A stretch of 14,071 bases of DNA from Bacillota bacterium (GTDB taxonomy: Bacteria > Bacillota > Clostridia > Acetivibrionales > DSM-1351): the NCBI GenBank assembly GCA_023391425.1, contig JAEWAX010000005.1, positions 1-14,071 of the forward strand. Reading direction: 5' to 3'. Position numbers and translations under genes: made by a program. The notes under the pieces are model-generated. The model searched no databases and was not told where the DNA came from. It saw only the letters and a program-made list of their open reading frames with translations. Shown here one piece after another: positions 1 to 7,127 of the stretch (its first letter is position 1; the number at the start of each line of letters is the position of its first letter).

Positions 1-899
1 GTATCCATAAGCCTTGTTCTCGCCTCTCTTGGCGCCCATGCAAAATGTGGGGTAATTATGCAATTCCTAGCTTTTAGTAATGGATTATCTTCCTGTATTG
101 GCTCTATTGACACTACATCCACACCAATTCCTGCCAACTTGCCACTATTAAGCGCATCTGCAACATCTTGTTCAACTAAAACAGGACCTCTTGACGTGTT
201 TATTAGGAAAGCGCCATCTTTCATTTTTGCGATTGAATCTTTATTTATTAACCCCTTTGTTCGCTCAGTTAGAGGACAGTGTAAGCTTATAAAATCAGAT
301 TGGCATAACACCTCATCAATTTCTGCAAACTTCATTTTGTCTGTTTCCAACTCTAATCGCTTTGTTCTATTGTAAACTATTATGTTCATTCCAAATGCTA
401 TTGCAAGCCTTGCAGTCGCTTGTCCGATAGCACCAAAGCCTATTATACCCAGCGTCTTACCTGCTAGCTCTATTAAAGGATAATTCCAGAAGGTAAAATC
501 TGCGTTCTTTGCCCATACCCCGTCATGAACGGCTATGTTATGTTCACCAACATGATGGCAAAACTCAAGGATAAATGCTAAAACCAACTGTGCAACAGAG
601 TCTGTGCTATATGCAGGCACATTTGTAACTGCAATTCCTAACTCTTTGGCAGCTGTGGTATCAACTACATTATAGCCTGTTGCAGTGACTCCAATATATT
701 TAACACAAGGCGTTTTTTGTAGTATTTCCTTTGTTAAAACTACTTTGTTAGTTAGTATTATTTCAGCATTACCAATTCTTTCGATTATCTTATCTTCAGG
801 AGTTCTATCATACACAACTAGTTCTCCGAACTGTTCTATGCTGCTCCAGGACATATCCCCTGGATTTAATGCATACCCATCTAAAATAACAATTTTCAT
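1..899 (-). CDS. D-2-hydroxyacid dehydrogenase (glycerate/hydroxypyruvate-reductase type), 3' end off window
   Basis: Partial gene: 299 codons are visible from the ATG at 899, and the C-terminus lies beyond base 1. Family members are about 315-330 aa, so roughly 20-30 residues are missing. The product is an NAD(P)-dependent reductase interconverting a 2-keto acid and a D-2-hydroxy acid in the cytoplasm. Visible are the Rossmann motif GFGAIG (residues 154-159), the catalytic Arg237 in NTSRGPV, Glu266 in SIEP and His285 in TPHFAWA, i.e. the full Arg-Glu-His set. After the second Rossmann strand the sequence reads VYNRTKR (about 175-181) where NAD-specific enzymes usually have Asp; this suggests NADP(H) use (inference). 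A GGAG lies 11 bases before the ATG. The gene starts 19 bases after the DUF6320-like gene, so it is the third gene of that operon. The exact substrate (hydroxypyruvate, glyoxylate or another 2-keto acid) cannot be read from sequence. Confidence 0.9.
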   Translation of the reverse strand, partial: MKIVILDGYALNPGDMSWSSIEQFGELVVYDRTPEDKIIERIGNAEIILTNKVVLTKEILQKTPCVKYIGVTATGYNVVDTTAAKELGIAVTNVPAYSTDSVAQLVLAFILEFCHHVGEHNIAVHDGVWAKNADFTFWNYPLIELAGKTLGIIGFGAIGQATARLAIAFGMNIIVYNRTKRLELETDKMKFAEIDEVLCQSDFISLHCPLTERTKGLINKDSIAKMKDGAFLINTSRGPVLVEQDVADALNSGKLAGIGVDVVSIEPIQEDNPLLKARNCIITPHFAWAPREARTRLMD

Positions 900-918
900 A
901 ATGTAATCAACTCCAATT

Positions 919-1599
919 TTATAAATGAAATCTTCTCTTTAACTCACTTTTAATTGTTTTATCTCCAAATATTATCATTACAACAAGAACAATAAATGAA
1001 GTTGCAGTTGCTAATATCGTAGGCAACGGCGTCTTTATTAATCCAAATATGAAAAGTGCCCCCGGTATTAGACCACAAACAGCTATTACAATTTGGTTTA
1101 AAACATAAGCATGCCAATACATACGGTTTATGAAAACCAGAATTAAAACTGCAACATTAGCTAAAATAATAATCTCAGGTATTACATAGTTTACTGACCA
1201 TCCAACATATCCAATAGCATTATCCATTATTATAGTAAGAATAGATACACAAAATAGCTGCACTAATATTTGTGATGCAATATTCCTATTATGCTTTATT
1301 GAATAGGTCATTATTATCCAGAAATATATAATAGCAGATATAGTAATGGCTGACCATATTACGCCGTTATATGTTATATAGTTTGTAACAACTGAACCAA
1401 CAGCAGATAATATAGATACAAACATGAATATTCTTCTTATGATATTGTATTTGTGTGCACTTACTTCGATTGTAGGATATGCCTTATCAAGCACTTCTCC
1501 ATCAATATTTGTTAATACAGATCTGCATAATGGACAGATATCACTATCGTCCCGAACTTTAACCATACATCTTTTACAGGTCTTCATTATAAACACCAT
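919..1599 (-). CDS. Zinc-ribbon six-helix membrane protein (DUF6320-like)
   Basis: A 226-aa membrane protein. The N-terminus has a CxxC-10-CxxC zinc-ribbon (Cys8, 11, 22, 25), then a linker with VLDKAYPTIEVSAHK. Six hydrophobic helices follow at about 56-77, 80-101, 108-130, 135-157, 163-187 and 192-212, and the tail is basic. I recognise this architecture as the DUF6320 type, which from memory is often found beside alcohol-acetyltransferase-like genes; no function is known to me. The reading frame overlaps the 3' end of the upstream acyltransferase gene by 26 bases if ATG 1599 is used, or 14 bases if ATG 1587 (MKTCKRC) is used. Neither has a convincing Shine-Dalgarno, and an AGAAAG lies only two bases before ATG 1599, so translational coupling is likely. 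It could be a membrane partner or acceptor-binding subunit for the acyltransferase (inference). Confidence 0.8.
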   Translation of the reverse strand: MVFIMKTCKRCMVKVRDDSDICPLCRSVLTNIDGEVLDKAYPTIEVSAHKYNIIRRIFMFVSILSAVGSVVTNYITYNGVIWSAITISAIIYFWIIMTYSIKHNRNIASQILVQLFCVSILTIIMDNAIGYVGWSVNYVIPEIIILANVAVLILVFINRMYWHAYVLNQIVIAVCGLIPGALFIFGLIKTPLPTILATATSFIVLVVMIIFGDKTIKSELKRRFHL

Positions 1600-2863
1600 T
1601 GCTTTCTATTGTGACATCCAGCCCTAGATTTGAAAGGTGACGGAAAAATGCCCTTTGCAAATATGGGGCTCTTAAAATTGACGTAAAGGTAAATCTTAAT
1701 TTATCCTCAAAAGAACACATTGAGCATTTTATTGGTTCCGATTTTGATACACTTATTAAGGCTTCAAAACTATCTACGTATTCCTTGAATTCATCTTGAA
1801 TTTCAATCTTCCCTAGGTTAGAGAGAACAACTGTGTTGGCTTTTGATGAGCTGACATATGCTAACTTTACACCTAAGTTTTTGACAACCAATGGAGCTGC
1901 ACGTACAAAAATATTTTTTTCAGTTGATACGTTATTACATATTGCGTGAGACATATTTTCTTTTGTAAGTTGATTTTTAAACTGCTCTGATATTATATCC
2001 AGCATTTCGTCAAAAGTATACTCATTCTTAGAAATAGTAATTCCTACATTAATATATGAAAAAAAATTCATTTCTGTCGTTGAGTTAAAAAAACGGCGCA
2101 AGTTAACAGGGATATTGACTTGAATCGGGTCTTTATGTGTCTGCTCGTTCAAATACTCTTTGTAAATGCACCAAATAATTAGAGTGGATATATACGTTGT
2201 AAGACTTACCTTTTTTTGTTTACATAATTCTTGTAAGGGTGGAAGCACAACAGTACCATGAATAACACTCATTGTAAATACCGGTAACTTGTCCCCTCTT
2301 AATTTATATGCCTTTTTTGTTTTGCTTTTAGGGAAGGAGAGCTTTCTGTAATTCTTATGATAGCTATCTTCAACATCTGATACAACATCAACAATTGGCA
2401 TGTTTAATACATCTTCTGATAGGGAATCTTTGTATGCAAGCTTTATGTAATTATATGTCAGCGCCTTTAAGAATTTTATGGCCCCTGTGCCGTCTGTAAT
2501 TACATGAAATACTTCTAGATTTATACGTTTTCCAAAGTAAGTTACCTTGAAAAGAAATTGACTATTAGTGTTCGGATCAATAAAAGCGCAAGGGTAAGTT
2601 TGCTCCCTTTCAACTTGTGGCTGCTTCTTGTTAGTTTCAAAGTAATGCCAAAAAACTCCATGTCTTAGTTTAACACTAAAAGAGCTAAACCAGGGCAATG
2701 TTTTAATCAGTGCCTCTTGAAGTATTACTTCATTTATTTCTTGTTTGAGGCAAACTGCTATTCGATATACACTACTATAAGTCTTGTTTGATATTACAGG
2801 AAAAACATTTGCTGTATTGTCAAGTTTGTGCCATTTTATTTCAGAACTAGTTTTGTTTTTCAT
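1574..2863 (-). CDS. HxxxDG acyltransferase, alcohol acetyltransferase/condensation-domain-like
   Basis: A 429-aa cytoplasmic protein of the CoA-dependent acyltransferase superfamily (alcohol acetyltransferase, BAHD, wax-ester synthase, NRPS condensation fold). The catalytic HxxxDG motif is HVITDG at residues 120-125, with the general-base His120 and structural Asp124 in place. The second half has the VVLSNLGKIE stretch (about 344-353), where this superfamily places its bridge and solvent-channel segment. The C-terminal block FTFTSILR...RAFFRHLSNLG is the kind seen in bacterial alcohol-acetyltransferase-like proteins. It has no carrier-protein or adenylation domain, so it is not part of an NRPS module. 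AAGGAG lies 11 bases before the ATG at 2863. It is the first gene of a three-gene unit with the zinc-ribbon membrane protein and the D-2-hydroxyacid dehydrogenase. The acyl donor and acceptor are unknown; an ester of a hydroxy acid or a lipid is a guess from the neighbours only. Confidence 0.82.
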   Translation of the reverse strand: MKNKTSSEIKWHKLDNTANVFPVISNKTYSSVYRIAVCLKQEINEVILQEALIKTLPWFSSFSVKLRHGVFWHYFETNKKQPQVEREQTYPCAFIDPNTNSQFLFKVTYFGKRINLEVFHVITDGTGAIKFLKALTYNYIKLAYKDSLSEDVLNMPIVDVVSDVEDSYHKNYRKLSFPKSKTKKAYKLRGDKLPVFTMSVIHGTVVLPPLQELCKQKKVSLTTYISTLIIWCIYKEYLNEQTHKDPIQVNIPVNLRRFFNSTTEMNFFSYINVGITISKNEYTFDEMLDIISEQFKNQLTKENMSHAICNNVSTEKNIFVRAAPLVVKNLGVKLAYVSSSKANTVVLSNLGKIEIQDEFKEYVDSFEALISVSKSEPIKCSMCSFEDKLRFTFTSILRAPYLQRAFFRHLSNLGLDVTIESNGVYNEDL

Positions 2864-3021
2864 TTATTGTAAGACTCCTTACACTAGTTTACATAGTCGC
2901 AGTATGCTTGTGTAGCATTTTGTACCACATCCCTGCTATATCAGAAACTTAAGCCTTAAATATTTTGAACATTGTTTAAGCTAATTCTACGTTCATAGTA
3001 AGTTAATGTCAAGGCACTGAT

Positions 3022-3041
3022 ATTTGTATAATTATACGAAT
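3022..3041. promoter_or_regulatory. 20-bp near-perfect palindrome, possible operator
   Basis: The site is a dyad around GTATAATTATAC (3026-3037). One mismatched pair is followed by three more matching pairs outward, so 9 of 10 base pairs are symmetric. It lies about 160 bases upstream of the acyltransferase ATG and about 20 bases outside the hairpin repeat. AT-rich palindromes of this size can be repressor sites (PerR/Fur-like boxes have a related shape but include a central spacer base that is absent here), or can arise by chance in AT-rich DNA. Confidence 0.3.
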
Positions 3042-3060
3042 CAATCCAATGATTTGTCTA

Positions 3061-3198
3061 ACCAAAAAAGGGGTTGATGTAAAACTATATCATATACAAT
3101 ATAGTTCAAATATTCTGTTTAAATACTACTTCCGTACTATTAAAACAGAAAGTTATTCCCGTATATTGTATTTAGTTTTACAACAACCCTTTAGTTAA
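3061..3198. repeat. Long imperfect hairpin repeat, copy A
   Basis: The whole segment folds as one long imperfect stem. The outer arms (AAAAGGGGTTGATGTAAAACTA side, ending about 3085, and its partner 3171-3192) pair almost completely. ATACAATATA (3094-3103) pairs with TATATTGTAT (3162-3171), and TTCTGTTTAAATA (about 3113-3125) pairs with TATTAAAACAGAA (3138-3150), leaving a small apical loop. Copy B at 13541-13658 has the same organisation, the same orientation and an identical 17-base block (3135-3151 here). Read on the minus strand, the distal arm ends in CCCCTTTTTT, so the element could also terminate transcription leaving pgmB, whose stop codon is about 20 bases away. A MITE-like mobile palindrome is the simplest explanation; a structured RNA is the alternative. 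Confidence 0.75.
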
Positions 3199-3213
3199 AA
3201 TTTATTTGCTTAC

Positions 3214-3879
3214 TCACACTGCGCATTTATCAAATTCATTTAGCAGACTTTCTATACTTAGCCCTTCAAACCCTGCCTTCAGAACATCTGCACCAATTAG
3301 TGGATTATCAGGTTTACAAATACCCACAGCATACATATTTGCAGACTTTGCTGCATCGATTCCAGCTTGGGCATCCTCAAAAACAATACATTCGCATTCC
3401 TTTGCGCCTAACTTCTTTGCTGCAAGCTGAAATACTTGAGGATCGGGTTTAGAGCGCTGAACATCATTGCCATCAACTACTACATCAAAGCACTCCCTCA
3501 GCTCTAATCTGTCCAAAACTATTGCTGCATTTTTGCTTGCAGAAGCCAGTGCAGTCCTGCCACCTATTTTTCGTATATCAGCTATAAAGTCTATAAAGCC
3601 CGGCAATACTTCATCCTTATCCATTTTAGAGATGTATTCTATATACCACTCATTTTTTATATTTGATAACGAAACACTTTCCATATCACTGAATTGGCGT
3701 CCAATCAAGTTTGATAATATTTTCATACACGCCATTCGGTTTATACCCTTGAACTGCGCATTATCTTCCTCTGTGAAATCATATCCAAACTTACTTGCAA
3801 GGCGTTTCCATGCAAGGTAATGATATTTTGCCGTGTCTACCACTACCCCATCGAGGTCAAAAATAAAAGCTTTAGACAT
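3214..3879 (-). CDS. pgmB: Beta-phosphoglucomutase
   Basis: A 221-aa cytoplasmic HAD-superfamily enzyme that converts beta-glucose 1-phosphate to glucose 6-phosphate via the beta-1,6-bisphosphate. The nucleophile Asp8 and acid/base Asp10 lie in FDLDGV, followed by DTAKYHYLAW with Thr16 and His20. The helical cap (about 15-90) contains FKGINR. Core motif II is LASASKNA (111-118), Lys144 lies in RSKPDP, and Glu168-Asp169 lie in FEDAQAG. Spacing and length match the Lactococcus lactis enzyme almost residue for residue. The ATG at 3879 is chosen over an in-frame ATG at 3909 because GAGAGGGG lies just ahead of it, the protein then has the family's standard N-terminus, and it overlaps the GH65 stop by only 8 bases (ATGTCTAA). 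Tight coupling to the inverting GH65 phosphorylase, which releases beta-glucose 1-phosphate, supports the call. Confidence 0.96.
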   Translation of the reverse strand: MSKAFIFDLDGVVVDTAKYHYLAWKRLASKFGYDFTEEDNAQFKGINRMACMKILSNLIGRQFSDMESVSLSNIKNEWYIEYISKMDKDEVLPGFIDFIADIRKIGGRTALASASKNAAIVLDRLELRECFDVVVDGNDVQRSKPDPQVFQLAAKKLGAKECECIVFEDAQAGIDAAKSANMYAVGICKPDNPLIGADVLKAGFEGLSIESLLNEFDKCAV

Positions 3880-6193
3880 ATGCAGCCCCTCTCTCCCTTG
3901 CATTTTCAATGCTCACCTCTACTACATCCTTTAAAAAATGCTCACAGTCATACAAAGTTATATTAAGCGGTTCACCTATTTCCAAGTTTATACGTATTTT
4001 ACCGTTGCCAACTAGTATTTTGAGTCTTCTTCCGCGATAATTTACCTTGAAAGAATAGCTTTCCCAACCTGCAGGCAAAAATGGTTTAAACGTAAGGCTA
4101 CCCTTTGCTGTCCGCATTCCAGCAAATCCTTGAACAATGGCAAGCCAACTTCCACTCATGGATGTTATATGTAATCCATCTTCTGTATCATTATTATAAT
4201 TATCCAAATCCAGCCTTGCGGTCCTTTTGTACATTTCTATTGCTTTTTCTTCTATTCCCAACTCTGCGGCAAGAATAGCATGTACACAAGGTGATAAACT
4301 AGACTCATGTACAGTCATTGGCTCATAGAACAAAAAGTTTTCCCTTTTTGTTTCACTATCATATAAATGTCCCAAGAAATATAATCCCTGTAAAACATCT
4401 GCCTGCTTTATATAACAGGAACGAAGTATTCTATCCCACGACCAATTCTGATTTATAGGTCTTTCTGCTAAAGGAATAGCGTCTACACTTTGGAGATTCT
4501 TATCCAAATATGTATCGTGCTGAACAAATATGCCTAACTCTTCATTATATGGCAGATACATATTCTCAATAATCTCTCTCCATTTTCTCTCTTCAGTTTC
4601 AGAGAAAGAATGCGCTTCTAATTTTTCTAGCTTACTATTCTCTTTTAAATATTTAATACATTCTAGTGTATATTCTAAGCACCATGCTGCCATGCGATTT
4701 GTATACCAATTGTTATTTACATTATTCTCATATTCATTTGGGCCTGTAACTCCGTGAATCATGTACTTCTTATTTCTTTCACTATAATGTACCCGGTTTA
4801 CCCAAAATCTTGATATTCCTATAAGGACATCAATTCCATATTCACTAATATAGTTTTTATCCCCTGTATAGCTGACGTATTGAAATATTGCGAATGCTAT
4901 AGCAGCATTTCTATGTATCTCTTCAAAAGTTATCTCCCACTCATTATGGCACTCCACTCCTGTAAATGTAACCATGGGATAAAGAGCGCCATTAATCCCT
5001 ATGTTTTTAGCATTTTCATAAGCACCATCTAGCTGGTTATGTCTATAAATCAAAAGATTTCTTGCTACATCATCAGATGCTATCGCCAAATACATTGGGA
5101 AGACAAAAGCTTCTGTATCCCAATATGTAGCACCACCGTACTTTTCTCCTGTAAAGCCTTTAGGTCCAAAATTCAACGTGTTATCATCACCGTAATACGT
5201 TGAAAACAACTGAAATATATTGAAACGTATACCTTGCTGAGCTTCAGTATCCCCATTTATTTCAACATCAGCCTTTTCCCATCTTTTATTCCACTGTTCG
5301 CAGTGTTCGTCCTTAATTTTGTCATACCCCTGCTGTACCGCGAATGATACCAGTTCGTTTGCTTTTCCTTCAAGTTCATTTTCTGAAAAGTTTCTAGTAT
5401 TGGTTAAGGCGACAAATTTATCAATACCAACCCACTCACCTATTTCTGCATTCAAAACAAGTGTAGTGGAGACAAAACTATCCTTTTCTTCTGCAAAGCA
5501 TTCCTGCTGCGTGCCGTGAGCAACTATCCTCATATTAGTACAAGAAGTATATCTTGGTGTGCCAAAAGGGTTTTCCTTTGTCTTCATTGTAAGAATTGCT
5601 TCCATTGGCCTAGCATCTTTATTTACTTCTTCCCAGAAATTTTCTTTGTAATTTGAATCCTCGTTGTATACGTCACCATTAATATATGGTGTGAATTTTA
5701 CTGATATATCTGTGTCTAAGCTACATACCATATACCTAATCGCACAAATCTCCAGTTGATTAATACTTAAGAACCTTTCCGTTCTTACTGCAATACGTCC
5801 ATAAGGTGTATTTATAGTAAAACTTCTATATAGAATTGCATTTTTCATATCCAATTCCCTATAAAATTCAAGCACCTCATCTTTTGCAAGGTCGACTTCA
5901 TGGTCATTCACTTGGATTCCAATGCCAATATAGTTTGCTGAGTTTATTACTTTTCCGAAATACTCAGGATATCCGTTTTTCCACCATCCAACCCGTGTCT
6001 TATCTGGGAACCATACTCCACCTATATATGTTCCCAAGTGAGTATCACCTGAATACTTTTCCTCAAAATTTCCTCTCATCCCCATGTATCCATTACCAAT
6101 GGACATTATGCTTTCAGAGAGTCTCATGTCTTGTTTATGTATATCTCGTTCTATAATTTTCCACTCATCAATGGCAAATAATCTTTTAAACAT
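3872..6193 (-). CDS. GH65 disaccharide phosphorylase (maltose/nigerose phosphorylase type)
   Basis: A 773-aa cytoplasmic inverting phosphorylase that splits an alpha-glucosyl disaccharide with phosphate into beta-glucose 1-phosphate and a free sugar. The order is an N-terminal beta-sandwich (about 1-270), a linker, the (alpha/alpha)6 barrel (about 315-690) and a small C-terminal sheet domain. The general-acid Glu487 lies in GVTGPNEYEN, at the same number as in Lactobacillus brevis maltose phosphorylase. VECHNEWEITFEEIHRN (413-429) is the acceptor-side loop I associate with maltose-type rather than trehalose- or kojibiose-type enzymes. HESSLSP (629-635) belongs to the phosphate-binding side. 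ATG 6193 is preferred to an upstream in-frame ATG at 6259: GGAGAG sits six bases before it, and the extra 22 residues resemble no GH65 N-terminus. Maltose is the first guess; nigerose or another alpha-glucoside cannot be excluded. Confidence 0.93.
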   Translation of the reverse strand: MFKRLFAIDEWKIIERDIHKQDMRLSESIMSIGNGYMGMRGNFEEKYSGDTHLGTYIGGVWFPDKTRVGWWKNGYPEYFGKVINSANYIGIGIQVNDHEVDLAKDEVLEFYRELDMKNAILYRSFTINTPYGRIAVRTERFLSINQLEICAIRYMVCSLDTDISVKFTPYINGDVYNEDSNYKENFWEEVNKDARPMEAILTMKTKENPFGTPRYTSCTNMRIVAHGTQQECFAEEKDSFVSTTLVLNAEIGEWVGIDKFVALTNTRNFSENELEGKANELVSFAVQQGYDKIKDEHCEQWNKRWEKADVEINGDTEAQQGIRFNIFQLFSTYYGDDNTLNFGPKGFTGEKYGGATYWDTEAFVFPMYLAIASDDVARNLLIYRHNQLDGAYENAKNIGINGALYPMVTFTGVECHNEWEITFEEIHRNAAIAFAIFQYVSYTGDKNYISEYGIDVLIGISRFWVNRVHYSERNKKYMIHGVTGPNEYENNVNNNWYTNRMAAWCLEYTLECIKYLKENSKLEKLEAHSFSETEERKWREIIENMYLPYNEELGIFVQHDTYLDKNLQSVDAIPLAERPINQNWSWDRILRSCYIKQADVLQGLYFLGHLYDSETKRENFLFYEPMTVHESSLSPCVHAILAAELGIEEKAIEMYKRTARLDLDNYNNDTEDGLHITSMSGSWLAIVQGFAGMRTAKGSLTFKPFLPAGWESYSFKVNYRGRRLKILVGNGKIRINLEIGEPLNITLYDCEHFLKDVVEVSIENARERGAAYV

Positions 6194-6293
6194 ATTCGCT
6201 CTCCGTTCCCAGTATTGTAAAAAATAAATTATACCTTTATGGAAATAGCATAAGCTCATTTAAATTGCCCGTGCCATTTCAATATGCCAAGTA

Positions 6294-7127
6294 TTAACCC
6301 TTTACTGAACCAGCCACAACACCCTTAACAATGTATTTTTGACACGAAAAATAGAATATAATTATCGGTATAATAGCCAATACAAGCAAAGCCATTAATG
6401 CACCCATATCTCTATTACTATATGACCCATTCAAAAACTGAACAGCGCAAGGTATAGTTCTTTCATCCACTAATAACAGATAAGGAAGCAGATAGTCATT
6501 CCAAATCCACATTACATTTAGTATTGCAACAGTAACAGATATTGGCTTCAAAACTGGAAAAACTATTTTGAAAAACAGCTGTATCGGGTTGCAACCATCA
6601 ATTGTGGCAGACTCCTCTATTTCTAAAGGTATACTTTTTACAAAACCTGAATACATAAAAACTGCAAGCCCAGCACCAAAACCCAGATATATAGCAATTA
6701 AGCCTGTGGAGTTATCAAGATGTAATCTATTTGCAATCTGAGACATTGGATACATTATCATCTGAAATGGCACTATCATACTAGCCACAATTATATAAAA
6801 AATTGCTCTCGTTCCCTGATTGTTAACTCTTGTAATAAACCAAGCAGTCATTGATGTAAATACAATGATGACTAATACTGATAATACGGTAATTTTAAGA
6901 GAAACCCAAAAAGCAGCAACAAATCCTACTGCCTCATTACCTGTAATATAATTTTCGAACTTTACAAAAGTCTCTGCTGTTGGCAGACTAAAAGCAGACT
7001 CTGAAATATAGAATTGACCTTTAAAGGAGTTAATTACAACGAGAATTATAGGAGTCAGCCAAGCTATTGTTACAATAGATAAAATTATAGTAATAAAACT
7101 GTTAATTATCTTGGTCCTGATAGCCAT
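6294..7127 (-). CDS. ABC sugar transporter permease, MalG-type (CUT1)
   Basis: A 277-aa inner permease of a carbohydrate-uptake transporter. About six transmembrane helices are visible: at 10-33, then segments at about 69-95, 108-128, 141-162, about 185-206 and 240-264. The cytoplasmic EAA loop that docks the ATPase is EIEESATIDGCNPIQLFFK (169-187), ending PVLKP. The C-terminus (VKGVVAGSVKG) is typical of MalG-like subunits. The start is preceded by a strong GGAGGTGG, and its ATG overlaps the stop of the upstream permease by one base (TAATG), so the two subunits are translationally coupled. It pairs with the MalF-type permease and the binding lipoprotein; no ATPase is encoded nearby. About 100 bases separate it from the GH65 start, with only a weak AT-rich TATAAT (6228-6233) that might be a secondary promoter. 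Confidence 0.95.
   Translation of the reverse strand: MAIRTKIINSFITIILSIVTIAWLTPIILVVINSFKGQFYISESAFSLPTAETFVKFENYITGNEAVGFVAAFWVSLKITVLSVLVIIVFTSMTAWFITRVNNQGTRAIFYIIVASMIVPFQMIMYPMSQIANRLHLDNSTGLIAIYLGFGAGLAVFMYSGFVKSIPLEIEESATIDGCNPIQLFFKIVFPVLKPISVTVAILNVMWIWNDYLLPYLLLVDERTIPCAVQFLNGSYSNRDMGALMALLVLAIIPIIIFYFSCQKYIVKGVVAGSVKG

Larger units (their letters stand above)
2864..3213. other. Intergenic region between pgmB end and acyltransferase start
   Basis: This 350-base gap separates the end of the sugar operon from the start of the acyltransferase operon, both on the minus strand. The part nearest pgmB is the long hairpin repeat (3061-3198). The middle holds a near-perfect 20-base palindrome (3022-3041). 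The part nearest the acyltransferase must contain its promoter. I see no -35/-10 pair on the minus strand good enough to call, only AT-rich stretches such as GATATAG near 2936-2943. Confidence 0.6.

Noticed and set aside
3467..3820. Open frame of 117 codons on the plus strand inside pgmB
   Set aside because: Antisense shadow of a well-supported enzyme gene; no ribosome binding site and no recognisable protein pattern. The same holds for the plus-strand frames at 58-375, 685-906, 5836-6156 and 12159-12458.
3880..3909. N-terminal extension of beta-phosphoglucomutase by 10 residues
   Set aside because: ATG 3879 gives the exact family length and N-terminus and has its own ribosome binding site.
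4791..4806. Operator-like TGTACCCGGTTTACCC inside the GH65 gene
   Set aside because: The centre is CCCGG rather than ACCGGT, symmetry is off by one base, and the bases are explained by conserved-looking coding sequence.
6194..6259. N-terminal extension of the GH65 enzyme by 22 residues
   Set aside because: The in-frame ATG at 6259 has no ribosome binding site and adds residues unlike any GH65 start; ATG 6193 has GGAGAG at good distance.
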